Shown piece after piece: positions 44,690 through 56,594 of a stretch of 64,000 nucleotides of DNA. How positions within the stretch are numbered: the first letter of the stretch is position 1; each line of letters begins with the position of its first letter. This DNA comes from Diphasiastrum complanatum (Eukaryota; Streptophyta; Lycopodiopsida; Lycopodiales; Lycopodiaceae), in contig CM055108.1 in the NCBI GenBank assembly GCA_029204225.1, positions 12,401,955-12,465,954 on the forward strand, given 5' to 3'. The position numbers and the translations under genes are program-made. The notes under the pieces were generated by a model. That model had not been told where the DNA came from. It did no database searches and worked only from the letters and a program-made list of their open reading frames with translations.

Positions 44690-45036
44690 TTTTAGAAGAC
44701 TATTATGGAGCATCTTTACTATTATTCCTTCGGTCAACTTATCAATGATTCACCTGCTGATGCAGTTTGAGCTCATCTTCTTTCTTGTGCTAGTCCAAGT
44801 GCAAGGGCTTGGTTGTTGCACGTCCAGTTCTTCCACTCTTGCGACTCAACAATGACTTGTTTATAACTGCCCTTCAAACCAGATTGGGACTCCCACATCC
44901 AATGTTAATTGGTCTCTCCAAGTGTTCATTTGGGCATGTGTTGGATTCCTTGGGTACTCATCTTATGCGGTGCCCCTCAGGTGGAGAACGTATTGTTTCA
45001 CATGATTCCATTCATGATCTATGTGATTTATGAAAG
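44690..45036 (+). pseudogene. C-terminal fragment of a non-LTR-type retroelement protein
   Basis: Two phases give S-C-A-S-P-S-A-R-A-W-L-L (about 44785) and, after a frameshift near 44815, R-L-G-L-P-H-P-M-L, then C-S-F-G, G-T-H-L-M-R-C and V-S-H-D-S-I-H-D-L. A Cys/His-spaced cluster after the RT domain, followed by an H-D motif, is typical of the C-terminal part of some plant RT-like proteins and resembles the CCHC-plus-RH start of restriction-like endonucleases in non-LTR elements. Named by resemblance only; the RT itself is not present. Confidence 0.5.
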
Positions 45037-45148
45037 ACTAGCATGCTAAAATTGTTGATTTCTACCTTCTAACTAGTTCTAGATGTGTTGATCAAATTGA
45101 CCCAAGATCAAAATCCATTAAGTGCATTTTGGATCATAACTTTTCACA
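45037..45148 (+). repeat. Copia-D 5' LTR remnant, unit B
   Basis: Counterpart of 10989-11104, ending TTTTCACA. Confidence 0.75.
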
Positions 45149-45160
45149 TGGTATTAGAGC
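45149..45160 (+). promoter_or_regulatory. Copia-D primer-binding site, unit B
   Basis: TGGTATTAGAGC, one substitution from the initiator-Met-tRNA complement. Confidence 0.85.
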
Positions 45161-45740
45161 AGGTTGCATGTCGAATTTGGAGATTCAACCGTTTCTAGTG
45201 GTGGAATTGATGGCGCAATAAATTATTTGTGGATTACACACTCAAATCAAGTTGTTGGAAGCATAGAAAGTGGATCTTTGTGATCCTATCACCATTTTAG
45301 GTCAAATTGCTTGTAGTAGGCCTATTTTTGAATCCATGCACTGGAATTTGGAGACAAAAATTGCCTATGGTAGATAATCATACATTCTAGTAGATGTCAT
45401 ATCAAGATTCAAGCTTTTGCATCTAGATTATTCTTGATTCAATATTTTGCATTTTTGGAGAAACCCTAAATTTGGTAGGTTCTCTTGATTTTCAGGTTGC
45501 TGGATTCTCAACAGTAGATTTATGTCTTAGGTGTTAGCAAAAGTTCATCATATTGTGTTTAGATATACTGTGATCAAGAAATTAAAATTCTATGTGCTAG
45601 AAATTGCTAGAAAGAAGAGAAAAAGGAGAGAATAGAATGTTCCATATCTTTGTGATTTTTTCTTGAGTTTCATTTGTTGATCTCAAGGGAGTGCTTTGTG
45701 CATTGGAAGAGGTTCAAAGTGAAGATCAAATGATTGCAAC

Positions 45741-46600
45741 ATGGCAATCTCAAGTGGCTTCATGTTAGAAGGCAACGATAGACTTACCTCTAACAACTAT
45801 TCTACTTGGAAGGTAAGGATGGAGTCCTTATTGGAGATGAATGAGTTGATGGAGATTGTTGCAGGTGTGAAGGAAAGGCCTCAAGCACTCCAAGACCAGT
45901 TGATGTATGATCAAAGAGCTAAAAGAGCTATACACATGATTAAGATGAATGTTACCGATGAGCTTCTCAAGGAAGTTGGTAAGAGCATTACATCAAAGGA
46001 GGCTTGGGATTCATTAACAAAGATTTATGAATCTAAGTCTACATCTAGGGTACCAACCCAAAGAAGATGAATCTTTTCTAGTTTGCAAAAGAAGGAAGAC
46101 AATGCTCATGCTTTTGTTTTGAGAATTGAAGCATACAATGATGAGCTTGCATATATTGATGAGAGTATTAAGGATGTAGACCTTGTTCAAGTAGTTCTTA
46201 ATGGCTTGTTGGATGATCATGCTAATCTTGTTGAAAGCTTTTCCATTCAAAAGATGTTACCAAGCATGTTGGATTTGCAAGAGATATTGGTGAATGGGGA
46301 GTTTAGGCTTCAATCAAGAGGAAGTGGATCTACATCTTAAGTTGATGGAGATGAGGCTATGTTCATAAAAGGCAAATTCAAGGGCAAAGACAAAAGCAAG
46401 TGGTCAAAGGGTCAAGATCAAGGTGAGCCTTCGTATTTTTTTAAGAAGAAAAAAGACAAGTAAAATTTGAAGTGCTTCTATTGTGGAATCAAAGGGATTT
46501 TTTCTAGTGATTGATTTAAGAAGAAGAGATATCAAGGTGATAAGAAAACCAACCTAGATATTGATGAAGATGATGTTGATGAACAAATCTCAAATGATGC
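45741..46600 (+). pseudogene. Copia-D gag, unit B
   Basis: ATG at 45741; frame 45741-46070 ends at the TGA shared in position with the unit A stop. The continuation 46083-46340 has L-V-Q-V-V-L-N-G-L-L-D-D. The knuckle region is further damaged by stops near 46338, 46461 and 46515. It then joins directly to the pre-RT linker at about 46605, so protease and integrase are deleted here. Confidence 0.88.
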
Positions 46601-46604
46601 TAAA

Positions 46605-47356
46605 TTCAAGTCAAAATTCAAGTCAAAATGGAGGACATAAAGAGAAAGACAACAACCTTTCAAATTCACTTATGATGAGGGTAAGCAAGTGGAAGTTACT
46701 GATCTTGCATTTCTCACATATTTTGGTGAATCTTCTTGTGTAGATGATAATTATGCAAGTGGATGATGGTTTTCATGGAATGTATGCAACTAATGGATCT
46801 GTAAAACAATTTCTGTTCAATGGCTTTGATGGTCAAGTGGAAGATCAAGATGATGATCTTAAAGGACTTCATCAGCACAAAAGGAAAGGTGGCAATTTGG
46901 AGCTAGTCATCAAAGGAGGCAAAGATGTTTTGGATCTATTTTTTTAAGTTATTGAAGACTCAAGTAAGGTCAAAGGAGCAGCAAGGAATTGTTGTTTAGT
47001 TCTACTTTCCTCGTGCTATATCGTGTTTGAGAAATCTCATGTGAATGTGTGCAAATTGTCAAGATATGGTGAAACTAGCTACATTTTTTTGCATCATTTT
47101 CATGCTGGAGTTGTACTAGCATTCTTGGATAGTTTTGCTGATGGAAATAAAACTATTGGAGGCTCATTATATGACTCATTCATGATCAAGTCATCAAGGG
47201 TTGATGACTTCTTGTGGCAAGATGGAGATGGAGGCTCATTCATGGAGTTTTATGATGGATACATGGCAAGAAAGGACAAAGAGGGAGGAGACATGCAAGC
47301 AAATGGTTATCACTCACACTTATTATCTGGTTGCTGTAATTTCCTAGAGAGCTAAG
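46605..47356 (+). other. Non-pol cassette, Copia-D unit B
   Basis: Linker F-T-Y-D-E-G-K-Q and S-S-C-V-D, then the cassette. A frame at 46744-46947 holds D-G-F-H-G-M-Y-A-T-N-G and L-F-N-G-F-D-G-Q-V-E-D-Q, and 47023-47355 (110 codons) holds the second half open in one phase: L-S-R-Y-G-E-T-S-Y, D-D-F-L-W-Q-D-G-D-G-G-S-F-M-E-F and H-S-H-L-L-S-G-C-C-N-F. Unit A has a frameshift in that second half. No family recognised. Confidence 0.55.
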
Positions 47357-47494
47357 TTGGAATCATGGAGGAATCATCTCATTTACCTTCTATTTGCTTT
47401 TTCATGTTCTAGTTACTTTGGCCATGTATATTTGATGTAAGAAATAGTGAAGCATCCCATGTGGACACTATTCTCTATATCAATTATGGAAGTT

Positions 47495-47628
47495 ACTATG
47501 AAACCATAGAAAGGAGGTCTATACTTAGGATGGATATCATTCTAAATTTGGATCAAAGTAGTGTGGTTTAGGGTTACTATGAAACCATAGAAATGAGGTC
47601 TACACTTAGGATGGATATCATTCTAAAT
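47495..47628 (+). repeat. 81-bp-period direct repeat, unit B
   Basis: Counterpart of 18219-18352; copies start ACTATGAAAC at 47495 and 47576. Confidence 0.85.
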
Positions 47629-47642
47629 TCTTGAAAGCTTTT

Positions 47643-49018
47643 GGTAGGCCGAGAGCTAGCTCCTTTGATGCCATGAATTCCATTGATTGAAGATTAGGAT
47701 GGCCCAATCTTTTGTGGAAAATCTCGACTTGAGCTAATCATATTCACGCTTTCAATAGCCAAATTAGCATCCAACTTGAAAAGCCTTCCTTGCTTAATGC
47801 CACTAGCTATGCACTCATTATGTTTCAAGATGGAACACACTCCGTTCTTGAAATGTACATCTAGTCCATTGTCCATTGATTGACCAACACTAAGCAAGTT
47901 TTTTGTAATGCCAGGAATATACAAAACATTATCAAATTCTATCCTTTTAGATGATCCTAAGCATAATGGAATAGATCCTATGCCATCTATCTTGCATTCT
48001 TGATCACTAGCGTGTACATTGATTTCTTAGAATCATTACAAGAAAGTAGATAAGAGAAATAATGCTTGTTGAATGACATGTGGGAACTAGCCCCACTATC
48101 AATCCGCCATGTCCCTTGGCTTGATGTTGGTGTAGATGCTGCCATCAAGGATGTGATGAAGCCATCTTCTTCCTCCTCCCCTTGTGCAAGATTGTCTTGA
48201 TGTTCATTCCCTTGTGCATTCTTCTTCTTATAGCATTCGGAAGCAAAGTGTCCTTTCTTCCCACAAAGGAAAAACTTCAACTTTGCTTTGTTCTTTTGCT
48301 TCCCTTTGGAGGTAGATGCTCCATCCTTTGCCTCGGCCTCCTTGCCTAGGATCTTCTTGAAAGGATGAGACTCCCTCTTGCCTTTAGATTGGAAGTTTCT
48401 TTCTCATCACCATTATGTAGTGATAAGGACCCCATTCTTGTTTTGAGGTGAAGAATCATACTCTCCTCGGCCACAAGAACATTATCCAATTTTTCAATTG
48501 ATGGAAGTTAATTTCGAATAGCAAAAGATTGAACTAGATTAGAGAACTCATCTCCTAATCCATTCAAAACTACTTGTGCTAGTTCATTATCTTGGATCTT
48601 CTCTCCTATAGATCCCAATTATTTGTTCAAGGATTTTATACTCAGGACATACTCTTGTCCATTTTCTCCACTTCCCCTCATGCTTTATCAAGTTTCTTAG
48701 CATAAGCACTCTTGAAGTGTTGTTGGATTCATACATGTTCTTTAGTGAATCCCAAGCCTCTTTTGATGTGGTACAAGAAGCCGCCTCCTTGAAGAGGTCA
48801 TTGCTTACAGTTAACTTCAACCAATGTAGGGCTAATCTAACCCTCTTCTTGTACTTTAGTTGTTCTTGGGGAGCTTGAGGCTCTTCCTCAACTCCTAAGA
48901 CAATATCAAAGAGATCATGAAACACTAGTAGTGATTCCAATCTTACTTTCCAAATGGAATAGTTTGTGGAAGTTAGTTTCTCACTAGATTCTAACATATA
49001 TCCACCCATGGATGTCAT
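47643..49018 (-). pseudogene. Copia-E gag and protease, antisense, unit B
   Basis: Minus strand: gag from ATG at 49018 (G-G-Y-M-L-E-S-S-E-K-L-T, N-Y-S-I-W-K-V-R-L), frame to 48587, then knuckle (F-F-L-C-G-K-K-G-H-F-A-S-E-C, first Cys lost) and protease D-S-G-A-S-S-H-M in 47987-48280, and 47694-47924 with L-L-S-V-G-Q. Pol beyond protease is absent, as in unit A. Confidence 0.88.
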
Positions 49019-49380
49019 TTTGAATGAAAGCCTATGAGATACACAAAGATCTCTTGATAAGGTGTGATATAAGATAGATTTCTAGCTTTAAAGAGTCTTT
49101 TAATCTCGGCCCAATAAATCCTAGTTCAACTTGGATGATGGTATAATAGATCAACTACAAATATCCTAGCAATTCACTCCTCAAAGAAATTGATTCTAGT
49201 TCAATTTGGTTTGATATTTCACACACACTTAAGATCTGAACAAATCAGCCTTAAAAATCTGATCTAATGCTTCAAGATGAATTGCTTCAATGACTCAAAT
49301 CACTATTTGATCATTAGCATTCAATAGATTGAACCTAGATCTAGATCATTTATTAATCATTTAGATCACTCTTAGACTTA

Positions 49381-49392
49381 CCTCTGATACCA
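49381..49392 (-). promoter_or_regulatory. Copia-E primer-binding site, unit B
   Basis: Minus strand TGGTATCAGAGG, last base changed from the tRNA complement. Confidence 0.82.
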
Positions 49393-50244
49393 TGTCAATT
49401 TTCAAAGAAAAAGGACAAATATTGGCTGTACTATCAATCATTAAGAGTTATTGATTGCTTAATCCAAAGATCTATCAAGTTCTAGATGTTAGATCTTGAT
49501 CTAGATGCTTTACACTATGATTTAAGCAAGAGCAATGGATCAAATGATCAAACACATGGATGGGCGGCCTCACAAGTGTGGAGGATAGTACCTGTACGGC
49601 CTGTTTACAGAGTGTAAAGTACATTAACTTCCAAATGCATTTCATTCATCAAAACTCAAGACAAATGTAGAAATCTCAACAAAACTAGAATTTGGCAATC
49701 TCACATCAACTTGTTATTGATTTGGTTGATCCCTTTGTAGATCAAGTACATCCATGAGTTGTGTACTGTCCAGCAGGCCTTCACATGTGTGAAGAGTGCC
49801 TAGTCATCCAGATCCACCAATGGGAGCCATATGTGCTCATTTCCCAAAGTTGACCATTCTCTTTGGGTAGAAAACAAAAAGCTAGTCTTCCACATTTATA
49901 AGTATATTCCCTATAAAATAGGATCTAATGGAATCTTCCTATCTTATCTTCTAGAAGCTTATCCACATGTGTGAATGGTATCTTGACATGTGTGAGTAAT
50001 AACTCATTCACATGGAAGTCCAATCTATTTACACAAAGTTTGACCAATTTGACCATTTTCAAGATTGTACTCAATGGTCAGTTTCACACTAGTGTAGATC
50101 AAGCTAAAATCAATCTAACTTTATGAAAATGACTTATGTACATTCTCTCACACATGGGAACAGACTCCACACGTGTGAGAACCTATCAAGCACAAATAAC
50201 TTGAGATCTACAAGGTACAACAAGTTGGAAGTGATATTTTAACA
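49393..50244 (-). repeat. Copia-E 5' LTR, unit B
   Basis: 852 bp; minus strand starts TGTTAAAATATC and ends TTGACA. CACACGTGTG persists at 50168-50177, while the 16-bp palindrome has one CpG-type change at 49779-49794 (CTTCACATGTGTGAAG). Confidence 0.82.
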
Positions 50245-52735
50245 AGAATTAGGCAATGAAAGAAAATCTATTATGGACAAATTTCAAGTACAATACATAG
50301 TGACCAAGAAGGAGAATGATTTCACACTCTGATGAAGAATATAACTAATTGTTTAAAATGTTAAAAAGAAGAAGTGCAAGTCAAAATTCACAAATTTTTT
50401 CCTAAAATATATCAAAGAAATTTATGTGAAGGAAGATTTATTTTTCTATGGAAGTGAAGTAATATCATTTTTCAATTATTAAAATAGCATGATTATTTAT
50501 AAATGTTTGATATTAATATGCATAACATTTGAGTTCCAAAAGAATCACTGGATCCTCTAATGCCAAAAAGAAAGTGAATTTTATGATGACCATCTCCTAT
50601 AACTCAAATAGATTTTCTATGTCCACGAAACTTCCTTCATTTATCCCCAAGGAACAATTATTTCGATATAGATAAAGTGAGTCACTTCAACACTCTTGTC
50701 CAAGGTATTGATGAATATTATTAAAACTTTGCAAGATAAGCTAAGAAGATTATTGTCATCATTCAATGGAATGTAGTAAGCGTATTACCCAAAGCAAATG
50801 GCCTCCTTTTGCAAACAAATCTCCCTCAATTGGTAGTCAAGGTTCCATCCTCAATAATTCATTCCAACCACAACCTCAAGAAGACCGATTAATCATTCCA
50901 GTAGTAGTATAAGCAAATTTCATTGTATTCATCATAATCTCTTTGAGTAGGCAATGACACCAAAGTTTTAGAATATCTCATAGCATGCTATATTATAAAA
51001 AATTGTTTTATCTAGAATAAAAGGTTTTTAATCCCCTGAACAAAACAAGAGTTCAATTACTATTATCCATAGATCATTCTTTAGTATTGTTTCACTCAAA
51101 ATTGTATTTTGATCACTTGATAGTGTTGGCTTGAATTCACATCTAGCAATATAATAATATTACTATGTTTATATATAGGACTAATTTGCTCTTAAGCCAT
51201 TATTTTCCTTCTTTATGCCATTAGATAAGGTAGTATCCGACAATCATTATAATTATTGGCATGTGCTCACCATAAGTTGAATAAAGATGTGTGTGATGAG
51301 TGTTTCAAACGTCCATAACACACATAAAAGTGTTTGTATGGTTTCCAATAGATCATCCTTTACTCAATATAGACGTGAATACAAAATCTCAATTCTCAAC
51401 AATTAATTTTTCATTGATCAACAAATTTCTTATTCTATTAGCCTCAATTTTGTATGCACTCTATTAAATGGTTCACTACTTGATTCAATATCAAGTAAAA
51501 CTTACTTCTTCAAGTAGCCACACAATGAAGGTAGGTATCTAGTAATTTCTCAATGTGTTACCATTCATGACATTGTTCTTGTAAATCCATTTAAATGTAT
51601 ATTGTACATTTCAATAAAATATTATTATTCAACTCAACACATGGAAATACAATTGCACATGGGAAAATTAGGAATTAGAACATTCTATACTGGATTCTAG
51701 TATAAAACATTGTTAATCCTCCAAACAAAATAAGGAATTCGATACTAGTTGCAAATACTAGCTACAAATAATCATTTAACAATGTGTTATTGAAGCTTTT
51801 ATTTTGGTCACTTGATGGGGTTAGCTTGAATTAATGGCATATAGTAATATCACGAGTAATCTACAAGGCTTATTACAATGTTGTTACAACAGTCAAAGAC
51901 ACCATCGTCTTTCCTTATGCCATTAAATAAGGTAGTATTCAACAATTAGCCGAAATCATTGATTTTTGCTCACTAGAATTTGAATAGAGACTTGTGCGAT
52001 GAGCGTTTCAAAGGTTCATCACATAGATAAACTTAGTTGTATGGTATCCAATAGACCATCCTTTACTCAATAAAGATGTGAATATAGAATCTCAAATCTC
52101 AACAATCAATTTTTTACTCATCAACAATTCTATTATATCATGAAGGCACTTATTTAGTTATTGATTTAATGTGATATCATTCATGATACCATTGTTATAA
52201 ACCCGTTACAATGTATACTATAAAGTTCAATAGATTACCATTATTCTACTCAGTACATGGATATACAAATTGCATGTAGGGTAGTGGAAACTAGAAGATT
52301 CAAATATGGATGATATATAGATAATCAAAGTTCTCAAACAAAAGGTTGTATAGTGCCGATTAACTTATGAACCATTCCATATTCTTCTTTTATGTTTAAA
52401 AAGAAATAATCACAAAATTCCCACTTAATTAGACATTGTGGTTCCCTATACATGTAGTTGGACGTCCTCCACATGTCCCATAAAACCCTCGAGCTCAAAC
52501 AAATTTGTTGGATCAATCAATGCCCAAAAGAAGTTGATTTGATGATGACCCTCTCCAATCGGGCCTCTAACACATTCATGTGTTCAAGAAAACGTCCTTT
52601 TTTCATCCCAAAGGAACACTTATTTGGATATAGAAAAAGTGAGTGACTTTAACATTGTTGTCCAAGATAGAAAAACTATTGATAAATATTTGTTATAGCT
52701 TTCTTAGATAGTCCTAACTGATTATCGTCATTAAC
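50245..52735 (+). repeat. Copia-E flank and repeat block R, start of unit C
   Basis: 50245-50821 matches 18659-19244; 50822 onward matches window position 1 onward through the short frame (52458-52646). It keeps the segment that is deleted in the unit B copy at 20136. No gene. Confidence 0.8.
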
Positions 52736-52736
52736 G

Positions 52737-53569
52737 ATGAATAATGGAAGGTTCAACGTCAGAGATCCGCTTGATCAACAAATTCAATTGATCTTCCACC
52801 TCGAGGAAGAGGATGTAGGATCTCAATTGTCTAGTGGTGTTATTGACAAGCCAATCTTGAAATCGAAGACAAAGGACTATGACATAGTCACTGATATTGG
52901 ATCTCTTCATCCGAATATCACTTTTGAACAACTTTGGATGATAACACTTATTACAGAAAGCAACCAAAAGGTCTTTCTGCCCCTAGAAAGAAGAAAAAAG
53001 TTTCTTTGCTAGATGTTGGTGTATTGTGTATTGATTTAGGTGACCTCGGTGCACCTGAAATTGATGTCACCATTGCGGGATGTCTGACTAAAAAAGTGCC
53101 AATAGACTCTGGTTCCAGCGTGAACATAATAACAGAAGACACAGCTCATGCTTTGGGGCTAACTTACATTCAATCGACACAGCGAAATATCAAGTTAGCT
53201 GATTTGACGCGACGAAAACCTGTTGGAGAATTGAAGGATGTCATTGTTTATATTCTACAAAAGCTGAAACTTACGTTGCAACGATGTCGAGATACTTCTT
53301 TATCCCTTCATCCAGAGAAATATTTTTGTGGTATGAAAGAAAGAATATTACTTGGAAACAGAGTATCAAACAGAGGAATAGAAGTCGATAAAGATAAAGT
53401 CGAGCTTATAAAGAACCTCCTGATACCAACCAATCTACGTGAACTAAGAGCTTTCTTAGGACATGTCGGCTATTATCGGAGATTTATCCAAAATCTTGCT
53501 TCTATTGCAGCCTCTCTTACACATCTACTCAAGAAACAAGCAGAATACTTGTGGACGAATGAACAGTAG
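52737..53569 (+). pseudogene. Gypsy gag end, protease and RT thumb, unit C
   Basis: Frame 52737-53012 gives the gag-end part (N-V-R-D-P-L-D-Q-Q-I-Q). Frame 52934-53569 (211 codons) is the cleanest copy of protease (D58-S-G-S-S-V-N) running without stop into the RT thumb (L-K-L-T-L-Q-R-C, L-R-E-L-R-A-F-L-G-H-V-G-Y-Y-R-R-F). The roughly 350 residues of RT palm expected between them are missing, yet the frame stays open across the join. Confidence 0.85.
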
Positions 53570-53596
53570 AAAGCATTTGAAGAACTTAAGCAAAGG

Positions 53597-54889
53597 TTGA
53601 TCAATGCTCCTATTATGAGACCACCCAACTGGGCTATTTTATTTCATAGTTATGTTGATGTTTCTGCATTTGCTATTGGCGTCTGTCTAAGTCAGAAGGA
53701 CAATCAAAAGAAAGACCATCCTATATACTATGCACGTTGTCAGCTTAGTGCCTCAGAGAAGAATTATTCGGCTACAGAAAGGGAAGCACTTGGAATGATT
53801 TTCACTGTTAAGAAATTTTGGCATTATTTGTTGGGATATGCTTTCATATTTCATGTTGATCATTATGCTCTAGAGTATCTTGTAGATAAACCATATTTAT
53901 CAAGACGAATTGCTCAATGGGTTCTACCTCTGCAAGAATTCACTTATCAAGTAGAACTCCGCCAAGGAAAATATCATACGAATGCTGATTATCTATCAGG
54001 AAAAACTAAGAATCCAATTAATGATGATTTTCCAGACGAAAATCTATTTGAAATTTCATCCACTAATTCGTTATATTCTGATATTATTATTTATCTCAAG
54101 GATCAGGTATATCCGGATGGTTATGACTTGGAGCACAAGATAGTTTTTCAATATAAGGTAGCACCTTATACGATTATTAACAATGTCCCGTACAAGCTTG
54201 GTGCTGATCAGCAACTAAGAAGATGTCTCGAAAAAGGAGATATTAAAAAGGTTGTTCAAGCCTTACACTCAAAGGATGCTGGCGGACACTTTGCTTTAAA
54301 AAACACTGTTAATAAGATATTGATTTCCAGGTACTGGTGGCCAATAATGTTCAAGGATGTATCAGACTATATTCGTTTGTGCGATCCATGCCAGAGATTA
54401 GGTAAGCCTACAAAAGCAAAAAATTGGCCGTTGACACCAATCTTGCCCCTTGCACCATTTGAGAAGTGGGGGATTGGCTTTGTCGGTCCAATCAAACCTA
54501 TGGCTCAACATACTAAGTGTCGTTATATTCTTGTTGCAAAGGATTATGCTACAAAGAACGTTGAAGCAGAAGCGACAAAACGAAATGAAGCGACAACTGT
54601 CGTGGCATTCTTATTCAAATTTATAATATCAAGATATGGTTGTCCTCTTGAACTAGTAAGTGATTGTGGTACACATCTACTAAATGACACAATACAGTTG
54701 TTGACAGCATATTTTTTGATTAAACACAGAAAAACAACTCCTTATAATCCAAAAGCATATGGGTTGATTGAGAGAGCTAATGGAATCTTATGTAAGATCC
54801 TGAACAAGATTACTATTGCACATGCGACTGATGGGATCAGAAATTACCATAAGTTCTCTAGGCTTATCGTAACACAGAATAGATCGTGA
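53597..54889 (+). pseudogene. Gypsy RNase H and integrase, 430-codon frame, unit C
   Basis: RNase H D21, E61, D88 and D131 are all present (Y-V-D-V, T-E-R-E, H-V-D-H, A-D-Y-L-S). Integrase follows: H-x6-H and C-D-P-C zinc site, then G-I-G-F-V-G where catalytic Asp is replaced by Gly, V-S-D-C-G-T-H, and G-L-I-E-R-A-N-G. The last 20 codons are out of the gypsy phase after a frameshift near 54835. The start codon is not ATG (it reads TTG after the stop at 53567-53569). Dead by the Asp loss, despite the length. Confidence 0.85.
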
Positions 54890-54899
54890 CGAACTTGTG

Positions 54900-55378
54900 T
54901 TGGTGTCACAATCTATCCAAATGATCTAGTACAAGTCATTCTTAATGGCTTGAAAGAAGACTATGAAAATCTTGTTCAATCCTTTGCTATTAAGGAGTTA
55001 TCCAACTTGGAGACTCTTCAAGGAATTCTTATCTCTGAAGAAGCTAGACAAGAGTATAAACTCTTGAGGATGGACAAGCTGTCTCTCAGGCATATTGAAG
55101 ATGGCAAAGTTCTCTTTGCCAATAACAAGCACAAATGGAGGAGCAAGAATCACAATCCTCAAGCCTTCAACAAAGACAAAGCTATGGACAAAGACAAAGA
55201 TGGAGAAGAAGATGATTCATCTCGTCCGTCTACCTCCAAGTACAAAAAGAAAAGAGTCAAGTGTTTCTTTTGTGGCAAAAAGGGGCACTATGTCACTAAG
55301 TGCTTCAAGAAGAAGAATCAAGACAATCAAGCCAACATTATGAAAGAACATCCATTTGCAAATGAAGGAGAAGGATAA
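54900..55378 (+). pseudogene. Copia gag C-terminal half, unit C
   Basis: 142-codon frame 54950-55378 with intact knuckle C-F-F-C-G-K-K-G-H-Y-V-T-K-C. A TGA at about 54887 separates it from the integrase frame. Confidence 0.85.
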
Positions 55379-55384
55379 TTCATG

Positions 55385-56245
55385 GTGTCAAGTTTCTCCT
55401 CTACAGCCTTCAATGATTTATCTTGTCTGGCATGTAGACTATGTAGTATGATGAATTGTTGTCATAACCTACCGAAAATCCTTGCTCGGCTTTCTCATCA
55501 AACTTCTTTTGAAGCTTATCAGGAATATGTGCATAAGCTGCACAACCAAAGATTCTGACGTGAGACAGATTGGGCTTTCTACCCCACCATAGCTCATGTG
55601 GTGTTGTGTGTGGGACACCAAACTTGCCTGTTCTGTTCTAGATGTATGCGGCTGTAGCTACTACTTTAGCCCACAATGCCCTTGGAGCCTTCGAGTAGGC
55701 CATCATGCATCTGGCTGCTTCCATCAGGGTCCTATCCTTTCATTCAGCAACACCATTGTGCTGTAGTGTGTAGGCTGCAATTCTCGATCATTGTAGAAGT
55801 CAGTGAAGCGATTCAAGATGTATTCGCCACCTCGAACTGTTTAGATCTGCTTCACTTTGCTGCCTGTACATCTCTCAGCCCAATTCACATATTCTGTAAA
55901 TTTATCAAATGCTTCAAATTTATTCTGAATAAAATACACTCTGGAAAAATTGCTATAATCATCAATGATGGATGCTCTTCACGCTCTTGGTCTGATTGGT
56001 GTTTATATAAATTCAAAATTTTACCTGTACTAATTTCTATTTCTATAAAATCTTTCTTATCAATTATTCTCTTAGTCAAGCTTGCTTTGGTTCCACCCAG
56101 AACTTCCCTCAACAATCTCATAACATTCTATGAAATTGATGTAGGATTCTGTAGGTCCTCCCATCTCCTCAACCCATCTCATAAAGTGACCCCGTATTGG
56201 ACTGGCTGAGAGAATACCTGGGAGAAATATTTGTTTGACGGACCA
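55385..56245 (-). pseudogene. Copia integrase and gypsy scrap, antisense, unit C
   Basis: Minus-strand counterpart of 35596-36575, more damaged. It breaks off near 56250 ('gaccaatttatt'), joining sequence that in A lies at about 5297, so about 350 bp of the unit is missing here. Confidence 0.7.
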
Positions 56246-56380
56246 ATTTATTAATCAGAAGAAGTACCCCAGTCACGACGAAGATCCTTCAGAAAAGAGA
56301 AGCACAAGCATTGGGAAATCAATCTCCTTCTTCAGCCAACCCTCTTGCAATACATCTGCATCCACTGTCCCTACCTTCCA

Positions 56381-56594
56381 ATGGATAAGGATCGGTTGAC
56401 CACATCATGAGGCAAGTCGACGGGACACGCGTCCCGCCAACGGCAACCTGGGTCATGCGCATGGGTTGCCTGAGTGAACAACTATATGTACACTGTAATT
56501 TCATTTTGTGAAATATAGTTGCTATGTGAGCTTGTTGTGGAGAGTGTTACTGTGTAGCATGATCTGTGTTCATGTGCAAAGCAAATTCTAAGTG
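56381..56594. other. 214-bp foreign segment replacing unit sequence
   Basis: Between 'accttcca' and 'aaaggaca' unit A has 208 bp (5424-5631), and unit C has unrelated sequence of nearly equal length. It is locally GC-richer, with cgggacacgcgtcccg and catgcgcatg, and ends in a TG-rich, LTR-tail-like stretch. No match elsewhere in the window was noticed. Confidence 0.6.

Noticed and set aside
53597-54889. 430-codon frame as a functional gypsy integrase
   Set aside because: First catalytic Asp reads Gly, the C-terminus is frameshifted, and RT is deleted upstream.
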